Part shown: positions 46,635 through 54,684 of the stretch, in pieces | Numbering within the stretch: position 1 is the first letter of the stretch | Layout: each line of letters starts with the position of its first letter | NCBI RefSeq assembly: GCF_036250065.1 | Contig: NZ_CP109199.1 | Span: 434,001 to 498,000 of the forward strand | Reading direction: 5' to 3' | Source: Micromonospora sp. NBC_01699 | Lineage (GTDB): Bacteria > Actinomycetota > Actinomycetes > Mycobacteriales > Micromonosporaceae | DNA: 64,000 nt | Made by a program: the position numbers and the translations under genes | Notes under the pieces: generated by a model | What the model saw: only the letters and a program-made list of their open reading frames with translations | Told to the model about the DNA's origin: nothing | Database searches by the model: none

Positions 46635-47170
46635 CACACCTCCGGCCCGCTGTCGGTGGTGTTGGGGATCAACCGCCACAGCTCCCTGAGAGTGCTCAGT
46701 TCCAACGATCCGAAGGAGGCGATTCGTGGCCCGATCCGCACCGTGTCCGTACCTTCCAGAAGGACCCAACCGGATGATGCGAGGCGCCTGAGCCCTGCGG
46801 ACAACAGTTGCTGGCGGCTCACCTTGTTGCGGCCTGGCACCAGCCGCTGCAACACCTGACCGACGTGGCCGGTCGAAGCCGGCAGCCCGGGCCACGGATC
46901 CGTCGCGGGGTCGGGCCAGCAGCATCGCAGAGTCGCGGCCAGCACTCGCAGGGTCCCCTTGCTGTCCATTATTGAGGAGCCAGGGATTCCGTACTCGCTC
47001 AGAACAGTCGGTCCCGCGCTGTCGGGCAGGTTCGGGATCAGCCACACTGCCTTGGCGTCGGCTTCCACCAGACGGCGCAGCCCGGCCGGTGTCGGCCCAC
47101 CGGCGGAGACCTGCTGTGGTCCGCCGGACCGAATCCTGGCCCACCACAGGGCCACGTCGCGCTCGTTCAC
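46631..47170 (-). CDS. Additional small winged-helix protein of the SMC operon
   Basis: 179 aa from a GTG overlapping the kleisin stop (GTGA); its own stop overlaps the next gene in the same way. The C-terminal half (VSRQQLLSAGLRRLASSGWVLLEG, TVRIGPRIASFGSLELSTLRELWRLIP) looks like a winged helix followed by a beta-wing and helix. Known Wadjet operons have four genes, and this one has no counterpart. It could be a second KITE-type subunit making a heterodimer with the next gene product, as Nse1/Nse3 do in Smc5/6, or a DNA-sensing subunit. No family is recognised. Confidence 0.72.
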   Translation of the reverse strand: MNERDVALWWARIRSGGPQQVSAGGPTPAGLRRLVEADAKAVWLIPNLPDSAGPTVLSEYGIPGSSIMDSKGTLRVLAATLRCCWPDPATDPWPGLPASTGHVGQVLQRLVPGRNKVSRQQLLSAGLRRLASSGWVLLEGTDTVRIGPRIASFGSLELSTLRELWRLIPNTTDSGPEVW

Positions 47171-48384
47171 GCTGTCTCCCGCTGGTCCCGGCGGAACCAG
47201 CCGTCGGAGACCCACGTCCGCGTGGATGTCACATCGACGCGCCATCCATTACCCCAGGTCACTATGTACGGCAGCTCCGGACGCAGATGAATCGCGGTCA
47301 GCTCCGACAACACCCGCCGACTGGTCGGCCAGTCACCGGCATCGGCGAGAAGCTGCGCCACCGTGACCACGTCCCGCCCGGTGAGCAGCTCCTCCGCGGG
47401 CCGGGCCAGCAGCGTCGCTTCCGAGTCGATGTCGACTTCCGTCGGCGGAGGCTCGTCATCGACACGCGGTCGCGGCGGCGGCACTCGGCCGGTTTCGGAC
47501 TGCAGTCCTTCCTCCACCGCGTCCAGCAGATCGTCGGCGGTGAAGAACGGCTCTGGCGCGTCGAACAGCAGACCGTTCAGAGCCTGAGCCAGGCCTTCCG
47601 TGCTGCTGTCACGCGCGAACGTGCGCCATCGCTCGGTCGGCAGCAACCCCAGCGCGCGAGTCTTGCCTGCGTGCGCCAGCAGCCGCCCGGCTGCGGTGTT
47701 CAACGCGTCGCGATATGCCGCCAGCGCCATCCTCAACTGCGTGCACTCCGGCAGCAGCTGCGGATGCCGGTCCGCCGCCGCGTTGTGATACACCCGCGCC
47801 TTGTCGAGTAGGTCGCTGTTACCCAGCAGCGGCTGCGCCTGCGTCTGCAAGGACTCGACCGTCGCCGACTTCGCCAACTGCATGATCGGGTTCGCCAGCA
47901 ACCGGAAGACCGTCGTCATCTCCAGCAGCTGCTCGCGCACCACTTCCGGGGTGGTGTCATCTTCGTCCAAGGCCAGCCGGGCCATCGACAACATCCGGTG
48001 CAGCTCCGCCTGACCCCCGGTCTGCGACAGGCGGCGCAGGAAGAGCAACATCACGTACGGCGCGAACGTCGCCTGGTAGAACATCTCGTGCGGCCGCTCG
48101 TTGACCCGGGTCACCGCTCGATACGAACGCAGCACCTCAAATCGGCGCCGGACCACATCGGCAGGCACGCTCGGACACGCCAGCACGACCTGCTCGACCG
48201 TCATCCCAGACGGGCCCCCGTCAGCGAACGCCTGCAAGATCGACTCATCGGCCCCGACCGAGTTTGCGTCGTCCACCATCGCGTTGGCGTTTCGCGCTAG
48301 CACCGCGAAGACCTGCCGGTAGATCCCGAGAACAGCCGATTCGGCAGCGTAGTCGTCGAACGTCAAGGCCGCTGCATCGCTCAT
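47167..48384 (-). CDS. Wadjet-like JetA: kleisin-like subunit
   Basis: 405 aa, first gene of the operon, start ATG 48384. An N-terminal winged helix (GMTVEQVVLACPSVPADVVRR) is followed by long helices (about 105-240) like the middle of MukF/MksF. An acidic, proline-rich linker (PPPRPRVDDEPPPTEVDIDSE) lies at about 305-325. The C-terminal ~80 residues form a small domain with LPYIVTWGNGWRVDVTS. A kleisin bridges the two SMC heads and carries the KITE subunits. The assignment rests on order, length and fold pattern; no diagnostic motif exists. Translation of all five genes is coupled by 4-base overlaps. Confidence 0.72.
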   Translation of the reverse strand: MSDAAALTFDDYAAESAVLGIYRQVFAVLARNANAMVDDANSVGADESILQAFADGGPSGMTVEQVVLACPSVPADVVRRRFEVLRSYRAVTRVNERPHEMFYQATFAPYVMLLFLRRLSQTGGQAELHRMLSMARLALDEDDTTPEVVREQLLEMTTVFRLLANPIMQLAKSATVESLQTQAQPLLGNSDLLDKARVYHNAAADRHPQLLPECTQLRMALAAYRDALNTAAGRLLAHAGKTRALGLLPTERWRTFARDSSTEGLAQALNGLLFDAPEPFFTADDLLDAVEEGLQSETGRVPPPRPRVDDEPPPTEVDIDSEATLLARPAEELLTGRDVVTVAQLLADAGDWPTSRRVLSELTAIHLRPELPYIVTWGNGWRVDVTSTRTWVSDGWFRRDQRETA

Positions 48385-48459
48385 AGGAGATCGAGGATAT
48401 CGCGGCAAGCCAACGAGCAGGAGACTCTTCGTACGCCGGGGCTACCGGATGCTCCTCCG

Positions 48460-48735
48460 GGCTTTTTCGACAAGCTCATCGGGACCGCCCTTCCACCCGT
48501 CGGCGATCTGGTCGGCGAGCACCCGTTCAAAGGCGGCATCAAGCAGCTCAAACCGTTCTTCCTGCCCGCGTTCGTAGCCCTATCCGACCCGCATAGCCGC
48601 GCCTACTACGACCGCAAAGTCATCTGCCTCGCCCGCCGTCGCGTCGACGTCCTGCACGCCATGCCCCGGACTCGTACGCCTTATCAGCGCCAAACAGCAG
48701 GAGAACTCACCCTCGCCGCCGGACAAGATCCATAG
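48460..48735 (+). pseudogene. IS110-family transposase C-terminal remnant
   Basis: Open translation ends ...FFLPAFVALSDPHSRAYYDRK then jumps to VICLARRRVDVLHAM. This is the C-terminal part of IS110/IS1111 transposases, with about ten residues missing between YYDRK and ICLARRR compared with the family. The N-terminal DEDD domain and element ends are gone. It lies directly between the SMC operon and ApeA, marking an old insertion and deletion there. Confidence 0.8.
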
Positions 48736-48772
48736 AGACGCCTCACTCTCCTCGCTGGCAGAAGACGAGGCT

Positions 48773-50257
48773 TCAGGAGTCGGCTCCCGGGACAACCAGC
48801 CATTCGCGCGCGCTCCTGGCCGTCGCACGGAGCTGCGGATGCTTCTGCACGATCTCGCGCTGTCGCTCGGGGGGCAACCCGAGCTCGTGCAGCACGTTGA
48901 GGATCACGACGGCTGTGGTCACCTCCACAACGGCGATCAACTCCTCCATGGAGTGATCCGGGGTGCTACCCTCGTGCGCCAGGTCGTTCCGTGCCCGAGT
49001 GGTCCTCCTCGCCCATCGGTCCACGTCCGGCATGAGCAGCCCGACGGCCACATCATCAGGACGCGCAGCGAGCGCGTACAGCCGGTCCCGCAGGGTCGGG
49101 TCGTTGCGGATAGCTCGCTTGAATCTCTCTCGGTGGTCCTCGGGCACGTGCGTCAGCATGGCTTCGCGCATCGGCTTGAACTCATCTGCGGGCATCGGGC
49201 GCTCATCGATGCCGAGACGGCGATGCAGCACCTCGGCTGCGCCCACCGCCGTCAGAAGATTGTTCTCGACATAGCGAGCCGGTGCGTAGCGGAGGCCTAA
49301 GATCATGTTGATCGCCGCCTGTAGCCGCCCGTGTGCCTCGCACCAGCGTGGAACGACCTCCTCGAACGGGAACGATGCGCACGTGAAGAACACGCGGTGG
49401 TGGTCGGCGGCCTTGGCATCGTGCTTACCAAGCACAGAGGGCGAGTAGAGAACATCAGCATCTCGGCGCAGCGAAGGGCGGTCACCACGCGGCACAGAGT
49501 CCGCTTCTGCCACCTCCAGCCGCAACCAGATCACGCCGGCGGCACGGTGTGTCGCGAGAGCGATCAAATCTTGCACCAGGCTGGCCGTGCCCAGCGCACC
49601 GCTCAAGGAGAACGGGTCCGTAGGGACGATTCGCACGAACGCGGTGTCGCGCACGCGGCCGACGGTCCCGCCCCTCCGCTGATCGAAGAACGGCAGCGTG
49701 TGCCGGTGCGAGAGGCGGAACTCAGTTCCATCAACCACGATCGACTGGGTCTCCGACGGCTTCACGGAGATGCTTCCGCTTCCGTCCGGTTTGCCGTCGG
49801 GGGCTCCGAGAAAGCCCTCGAACACCGACGAGGCTGCCCAGAGCCCGAGGTCCTCGACCGACACCTCGGCCGCGGAGAACGCTGCGTCGTCCTCGCCGCT
49901 GACGTGCGCCCCGATGAGCGCCGTCGTCGCCATCACGGTCTGCTTGTCCGGACTTTTCACTCGCGCACCAATGGTCCGCTTGCTGCTATTCGGGACGCAG
50001 GCAAGAAGAGTGATCTCGCGCTGCTCGGCCGCACCGTGGATCACGTCCCACACCCGGTGCCCTTCGTGGACCGCAACGACACCAGGAGAAGGGCTCGACA
50101 TGATGCGGTCCTCGAACGCGCCGATCAACGAGAGCACCAGGCCGCCCTCCGGCTCGTACCGGAGCACACCGGGGATCTGCTCGTCAGGGTCGTCCGGCAA
50201 CCACCAGAGACCTGCCCACTCGCCGGACTTGTCGAGGTTCAGAGGATCGTTGGCCAT
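48773..50257 (-). CDS. apeA: ApeA-like anti-phage HEPN ribonuclease
   Basis: 494 aa. The N-terminal ApeA domain (GEWAGLWWLPDDPDEQIPG, typical of ApeA_NTD1) is a predicted sensor. The C-terminal Apea-like HEPN domain contains the catalytic RNxxxH motif RNDLAH at 423-428, preceded by RWARRTTRA. ApeA is a single-gene defence protein thought to cleave RNA upon infection and halt phage growth. The gene stands alone, convergent with the IS110 remnant. It is a little shorter than the ~585-aa founding member, mostly in the linker. All HEPN catalytic residues are present, so it is probably active. Confidence 0.87.
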   Translation of the reverse strand: MANDPLNLDKSGEWAGLWWLPDDPDEQIPGVLRYEPEGGLVLSLIGAFEDRIMSSPSPGVVAVHEGHRVWDVIHGAAEQREITLLACVPNSSKRTIGARVKSPDKQTVMATTALIGAHVSGEDDAAFSAAEVSVEDLGLWAASSVFEGFLGAPDGKPDGSGSISVKPSETQSIVVDGTEFRLSHRHTLPFFDQRRGGTVGRVRDTAFVRIVPTDPFSLSGALGTASLVQDLIALATHRAAGVIWLRLEVAEADSVPRGDRPSLRRDADVLYSPSVLGKHDAKAADHHRVFFTCASFPFEEVVPRWCEAHGRLQAAINMILGLRYAPARYVENNLLTAVGAAEVLHRRLGIDERPMPADEFKPMREAMLTHVPEDHRERFKRAIRNDPTLRDRLYALAARPDDVAVGLLMPDVDRWARRTTRARNDLAHEGSTPDHSMEELIAVVEVTTAVVILNVLHELGLPPERQREIVQKHPQLRATARSAREWLVVPGADS

Positions 50258-50597
50258 GATGTTCGCTGTCGCTGCGTAGGACAGCTACTCCCTCCCGATC
50301 CCAGATGTTCCTCCCTCTGAAACTCTACGACGTCGCCGTCCTTAATGACGTAGCCCTTGCCCTTCACGCGGACCCTGCCGGCCGTTTTGGCAGCGGGACG
50401 CAGGCCTACCAGGGCTCGGCCTAGGCAACATGCCTTCGCCGCTTGACGAAGCCCATAGGGACGCCCCCCGTGCTCGCGGGCTAGGGATGCCGCCCCGGTG
50501 TTGTCCGCCGCCCCATCGCGACTTGTACGACCCGTTAGGACAACATGTCTGGGCGGTCACTTCGTGGTGTTTGAGAGGGCGTCGCATGGCGTGTCCG
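50258..50597. other. Intergenic region containing a ychF fragment
   Basis: 340 bp between ApeA and the DUF4259 gene. It holds the ychF-like fragment listed separately; the rest has no recognisable gene. The ApeA promoter must lie in its left part. Confidence 0.5.
50320..50391 (-). pseudogene. Fragment of ychF 3' end (TGS domain)
   Basis: Read on the minus strand, about 24 residues (AKTAGRVRVKGKGYVIKDGD then VVEF) match the C-terminal TGS region of the YchF/OLA1 GTPase, whose E. coli form reads AKDAGKMRAEGKDYIVKDGD. The final FNV and the stop are missing and nothing upstream matches, so only a piece remains. It is likely residue of an insertion at the 3' end of ychF or of a mobile element that carried it. 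Confidence 0.55.
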
Positions 50598-51119
50598 TCA
50601 GGTAGGTAGATCTTCCGGGCCGTCGCCGACCTCCTGCCCGAACTGGAGAGCGCGCTCGCGTGGCATCTGGCCTGACACTACCTTCGAACGATGAGGCCTT
50701 GGCGAGCCCGTGGCGAGGGAAGTGCTAAGTTTTTTGACGACGCTCAGCGCCTCCTCCTCCTCGATGTTTCCGGCCCACCGCAGGCGCCACGCCGATCCTT
50801 CGGCGAGCACTGCCTCGAGCGCCCGTGTGGCCAGGTCTCGCAGCGACGGATCGACGTATACGTCGGCGCGGCCAAGGAGGAAGCGGGGGGCGTAGGCCGA
50901 TTCCGATGATGGCATGCCGGTGAGCGACTGGATTACGGTTGCGGCGGCGGCGATGGCTTGCGCGGCTCTTTCCGGCGGAAGTGCGGGCCCGGCCAGGGCT
51001 GCTGCTTCGAGCGTGCGGCGCACGAGTTCCGTGCGTTGGTCGGGCGCGCTGCCTTCCAATATGGCGCACCACTCGACCGCGTCGTCGTTGTCGAACGGAC
51101 CGAACTGCCAGGTCGCCAT
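50598..51119 (-). CDS. DUF4259 protein
   Basis: 173 aa from ATG 51119, preceded by GAGGAGGAG. The N-terminal WQFGPFDNDDAVEWC is the defining DUF4259 motif (W-x-G-x-F-x-N-D-D-A). A helical region ends in a W-rich stretch LRWAGNIEEEEALS at about 130, where DUF4259 proteins normally stop. The last ~35 residues are extra. The family is widespread, often near toxins or defence genes, with no proven role. It is divergent from the methyltransferase gene. Confidence 0.78.
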   Translation of the reverse strand: MATWQFGPFDNDDAVEWCAILEGSAPDQRTELVRRTLEAAALAGPALPPERAAQAIAAAATVIQSLTGMPSSESAYAPRFLLGRADVYVDPSLRDLATRALEAVLAEGSAWRLRWAGNIEEEEALSVVKKLSTSLATGSPRPHRSKVVSGQMPRERALQFGQEVGDGPEDLPT

Positions 51120-51303
51120 CGCTCCTCCTCGGGATCGCGTAACCAAACCACACGGTCCTCGTGGCTTGCCCCGGGGCTCGGGCTCTGGCGTTCGGCGACC
51201 TCTGGGTAGCGCGTCCCGTGGCGTGTCGGCGGCCTATCGGTCCGTTCGTCGATAGCAGGGCGCGTTACTGGAAAGATCGACAACTCCGCGGTATGCTTCC
51301 GGG

Positions 51304-52608
51304 ATGCTTGAGCCGCTAAAAGAGCCAGTCAATGACCGCACTTCGGTGGAGTTGTTCGCTGGTGGTGGCGGTCTGGCGATGGCCGTGCATCGAGCTGGGT
51401 TCCGGCCCCTGCTGGTCAACGAGCTTGTGAGGCACGCCTGCGACACCCTCAAGGCCAACGCTGCGGTTTCGAGGGGCGACGAGGAGTGGATCCCTGACCC
51501 GGGCGAGCGGTGGCCCCTGATCGAGGGGGATGTGAGCCGGGTCCGGTTCGAGTATCTGTGGGGCCGCGTGGACTTGCTCGCCGGGGGACCACCCTGTCAG
51601 CCGTTCAGCCTCGGTGGGGTGGCGAAGGGCGACGAGGACAAACGCAACATGTTCCCGGAGATGTTCCGCGCCATCCGCAAGATTCAACCCGAGGCCGTCA
51701 TCTGCGAGAACGTCCGCGGCTTGCTGCGCCCCTCCTTCAGACCGTACTTCGAGTACATCGAGCGTGAGTTGCAGCTGCCGTTCGTGGAACGTGACGACGA
51801 CACTTCGTGGCGTGAGCATGACGAGGTGTTACAGGGGCGACTGGCCGAAGAGCCGTCGGATCCGAAGCAGCGATACGAGGTAGTGACCACGACAGTGAAC
51901 GCCGCCGACTACGGTGTTCCACAGATTCGCAACAGGATCATCATCGTGGCGTTCAGGGCGGACCGCGGGGTTGACATCGAACGCTTCAAGCAGGCCGTGA
52001 GCCCTCGCTACTCAGAGACGGCGTTGGTCCGATCGATGTTGGACGGCTCGTATTGGGACCGACACCCGGACGTGCCCGACCACGTGCGCGAGCGTGTCAT
52101 GTCCCGGCTGCCGGATACTCCTCCAAAGGACGACGGCAAGCTTCCATGGCGCACTCTGCGGGACGCGCTTAAGGGCCTTGACGGACAGCCCCCGCTACCA
52201 GCGGTGCCTTGGGACAGACTCGACCGGCGGGAGTACCGACTCGGTGGATTCACCGGCCACATCGGCTGGCCTGACGCGCGAATCTACGCCGGCCACACCC
52301 CGAACGAGCTCGACCGGCCGGCGAAGACAGTGAAGGCGGGCGTGCACGGCGTACCTGGCGGGGAGTCGGTGATGTTGACCGACGAACTGCTACCCGAGCC
52401 ACTAGAGGGCTCGCCCTACGCCTACAAGCACCGGTATATGACCGTACGTGAGACAGCACGGGTTATGACCTTCCCCGACGACTGGAAGCTGGCCGGTCCT
52501 CGGAGCGAGCAAATGCGCCAACTCGGCAACGCTGTGCCCGTCATGCTTGGTGAGTTCTTCGCTCGGGCCATTGCCACCGCCCTCGACGAGACTACGAGCC
52601 AGCGGTGA
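51304..52608 (+). CDS. DNA cytosine-C5 methyltransferase (Eco29kI-type)
   Basis: 434 aa with all main C5-MTase motifs. Motif I is VELFAGGGGLAMAVHRAGF. Motif IV is GGPPCQPFSLGG with the catalytic Cys at about 101. Motif VI is the ENV of ICENVRGLL. Motif VIII is QIRNRIIIVA, and motif X is RQLGNAVPV. It methylates cytosine in DNA and would protect against the two GIY-YIG restriction enzymes nearby. Eco29kI-family partners usually recognise CCGCGG; that is a family-based guess here. The stop overlaps the Vsr start (GTGA), so repair and methylation are coupled. Confidence 0.95.
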   Translation: MLEPLKEPVNDRTSVELFAGGGGLAMAVHRAGFRPLLVNELVRHACDTLKANAAVSRGDEEWIPDPGERWPLIEGDVSRVRFEYLWGRVDLLAGGPPCQPFSLGGVAKGDEDKRNMFPEMFRAIRKIQPEAVICENVRGLLRPSFRPYFEYIERELQLPFVERDDDTSWREHDEVLQGRLAEEPSDPKQRYEVVTTTVNAADYGVPQIRNRIIIVAFRADRGVDIERFKQAVSPRYSETALVRSMLDGSYWDRHPDVPDHVRERVMSRLPDTPPKDDGKLPWRTLRDALKGLDGQPPLPAVPWDRLDRREYRLGGFTGHIGWPDARIYAGHTPNELDRPAKTVKAGVHGVPGGESVMLTDELLPEPLEGSPYAYKHRYMTVRETARVMTFPDDWKLAGPRSEQMRQLGNAVPVMLGEFFARAIATALDETTSQR

Positions 52609-53405
52609 CTTCGGCCATCGCCCCGTCCGACAATCGTTGGGCGGACAAGACCCCCGATCCGAGAGCGTGGAAGGGCCGGCAGGGCCGTAGCAGGAGAGCG
52701 GCGTCGCTTGAGCAGGACCGAGCCGCTGGCGGGGCCGACCGGCGGTTGGTCGATCTCGGCGACGGACGGCGGGCCCGCGCGTCCGTCGAACTCAAACTGC
52801 TGCCCCGGACTCGTCGCATCCGGGCCTACCTACGCTGGTCCGATAAGGGCCGCTCACCCGCTCGCTACCTCGGTGAGGTCGAACACGCTACCCGGGCCGA
52901 GAATCTGGCCCAGGGGTGGCGCTTGGCGTGGGACCGAGGTCTTCTCGTCGCGCCGGACGTCACCACGAGCTCTTGGGCGAAGACCCCCGCCGTACGGGCG
53001 GTGATGCGCGCCAACAAGGCCCGCGATACCGGCCCCGAACTGCGCCTGCGCTCGCTTCTGCATAAGAGAGGTCTGCGGTACCGAGTCAACGCCAAACCCC
53101 TACCGTCCCTGCGCCGCACCGCCGACGTGGTGTTCCCGGCCGCCCGCATCGCGATCTTCGTTGATGGCTGCTACTGGCATGGATGTCCCGAGCACTATCG
53201 TCCGGCCCACGCCAACGGCGGCTTCTGGCGGGAGAAGATCGATGGAAACCGCGCTCGTGATCGGGAGACCGACCAGTTACTCGCCGACGCGGACTGGACC
53301 GTGATCCGAATCTGGGAGCACGAGGATCCCACGGAGGCCGCCAACCGCGTTGAGGAGGTGGTCCGAGGCGAGGGTCATGTTCGGCCATTGCGTCCAGGGC
53401 GCTAG
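52605..53405 (+). CDS. vsr: Very short patch repair endonuclease (Vsr) with long N-terminal extension
   Basis: 266 aa from the overlapping GTG. The Vsr domain occupies about 130-250: KARDTGPELRLRSLL, TADVVFPAARIAIFVDGCYWHGC with the catalytic Asp and zinc-site Cys/His, and WTVIRIWEHE. It nicks at T:G mismatches that arise from deamination of 5-methylcytosine. The first ~125 residues (LKLLPRTRRIRAYLRWSDKGRSPARYLGEVEHATRA) form an extra basic domain missing in the ~150-aa E. coli enzyme; it may add DNA affinity. Follows its methyltransferase, as in many R-M operons. A hairpin follows. Confidence 0.92.
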   Translation: MTSAIAPSDNRWADKTPDPRAWKGRQGRSRRAASLEQDRAAGGADRRLVDLGDGRRARASVELKLLPRTRRIRAYLRWSDKGRSPARYLGEVEHATRAENLAQGWRLAWDRGLLVAPDVTTSSWAKTPAVRAVMRANKARDTGPELRLRSLLHKRGLRYRVNAKPLPSLRRTADVVFPAARIAIFVDGCYWHGCPEHYRPAHANGGFWREKIDGNRARDRETDQLLADADWTVIRIWEHEDPTEAANRVEEVVRGEGHVRPLRPGR

Positions 53406-53451
53406 ACGAGGCAAATGACGCGCGCTCGAGGGTACGATCGAGAGCCGAACC

Positions 53452-53480
53452 CGGCTGCGACCGAGATTCGGTCGCAGCCG
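53452..53480 (+). terminator. Hairpin terminator after vsr
   Basis: A 12-bp perfect stem (53452-53463 with 53469-53480) with a 5-nt loop lies 47 bp after the vsr stop. It ends the methyltransferase-vsr transcript before the convergent HNH gene. Confidence 0.8.
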
Positions 53481-53641
53481 AGGGGGGCTACCGTCACGGC
53501 CTGGGCTTGAGCGCCATCGGCGTGAGGTCGGAGGACAATTGAGTCACGTCCCGACGGGCGTGCCGCCGGACTCGGGGGCGGTTGATCGCTACGAGCGATC
53601 GCACCGACAGGCTGTCTACGCCGTCGAACGCGTGCTCTGGG

Positions 53642-54658
53642 TTAGAGGGCGAGCGGTAGAGCGGGTGCCGGTGTTTCTCGGTAGACATGCTGGTGGTGCC
53701 AGGCCAGGTATTTGGCGCGTGGGGGCAGGGCGGCGGCGGGCAGGAGGAGACGGTCAGCCAATGGTGGTCGGCCAAACGCGGCTCGGGTCGCCGGATCTGT
53801 GCCAACGGCGGCGGTGAGAGAGGGCTTGAGGTGAATGCGTAGGCCTCCGTTGACGGTCATGAGCCCCGTATCGAACGCGACATCGTGCGTTGGGCAGGCG
53901 GTGAGGCCGTTCCGCGCGTCCAGCCGCTCGGCGTGGTTACTCGATCGCCACGCCTTGATGTGGCTGGCTACCAACATCCGCACCGCGCGGCTTCCTTCCA
54001 CGCTGATGGAGAGGCCGCAGAAGACACACCGGTGTCCGTGGTTGCGTAACACCTCGTGGGCGAATCGGTGCTGGCCAACCCGTACGGCGGCCACGAGTAG
54101 CCGCTCTGTCGTCCGCTCATCGAGGTCGGCTCGCGACTCAAGCCAGTTCGCCGAGCTGGCCTGTACGGCGAGTTCGACCTCCGCGCTGTCGAGCTGGCCT
54201 TGACCGAGCAGGAGCAGTTCGGAGTCGTTGTCGGCGAGTCCGAGAAAGTCGGGCAGACGCGCCGGCCCGATGCCGACGTCCCGCGCTGCGGCGAGTATGA
54301 CGCGGTAAACAGCGCCGAGACTTCCCGGACCCGCCAGGAGGTGAGCGGCTACCTCGATCTCGTGCTTCGCACCGTTGCGTCGGCTGCCGTCGAGGTTCGC
54401 CATCTTCGCCAGGACGCTGCTGTTGGGCCGCTGAAACAACCGCGCGAGTGCGGGCACCGGCGCTTCGGCCCTATGGGCCGTGGAGCCACCGTACTTTCGA
54501 TGGTTAACCAGCAGGCTTGCGGCGAGGCAGGTCAACGTCTCCACCGGGAGGAAGGCCACCTGCCGGCCGACCATGACCGGCGTGCGGGCGAGAATCGACC
54601 GCCACTGCTCCCGCGCGGAAGAGGTACCGATCTCCACGTAGTCCTGGGCAGTAGGCAC
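53642..54658 (-). CDS. HNH endonuclease (HNH_2 type) of the restriction cluster
   Basis: 338 aa from the GTG at 54658. The N-terminal ~190 residues are helical with no known motif (Asp/Leu-rich DFLGLADNDSELLLLGQG). The C-terminal HNH_2 domain has the zinc Cys pair CVFCG at about 208, the catalytic His in ASHIKAW and the final HNH residues in NGLTACPTHDVAFDTGL. The layout is that of putative restriction endonucleases of the HNH_2 group. It sits between vsr and the first GIY-YIG gene, with 27 bp to the latter, and may be a third nuclease for the same methyltransferase. It is all on the minus strand with that gene. Confidence 0.87.
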   Translation of the reverse strand: MPTAQDYVEIGTSSAREQWRSILARTPVMVGRQVAFLPVETLTCLAASLLVNHRKYGGSTAHRAEAPVPALARLFQRPNSSVLAKMANLDGSRRNGAKHEIEVAAHLLAGPGSLGAVYRVILAAARDVGIGPARLPDFLGLADNDSELLLLGQGQLDSAEVELAVQASSANWLESRADLDERTTERLLVAAVRVGQHRFAHEVLRNHGHRCVFCGLSISVEGSRAVRMLVASHIKAWRSSNHAERLDARNGLTACPTHDVAFDTGLMTVNGGLRIHLKPSLTAAVGTDPATRAAFGRPPLADRLLLPAAALPPRAKYLAWHHQHVYRETPAPALPLAL

Positions 54659-54684
54659 CGGGATGAGCCCTTCTGGCAGGCTGC

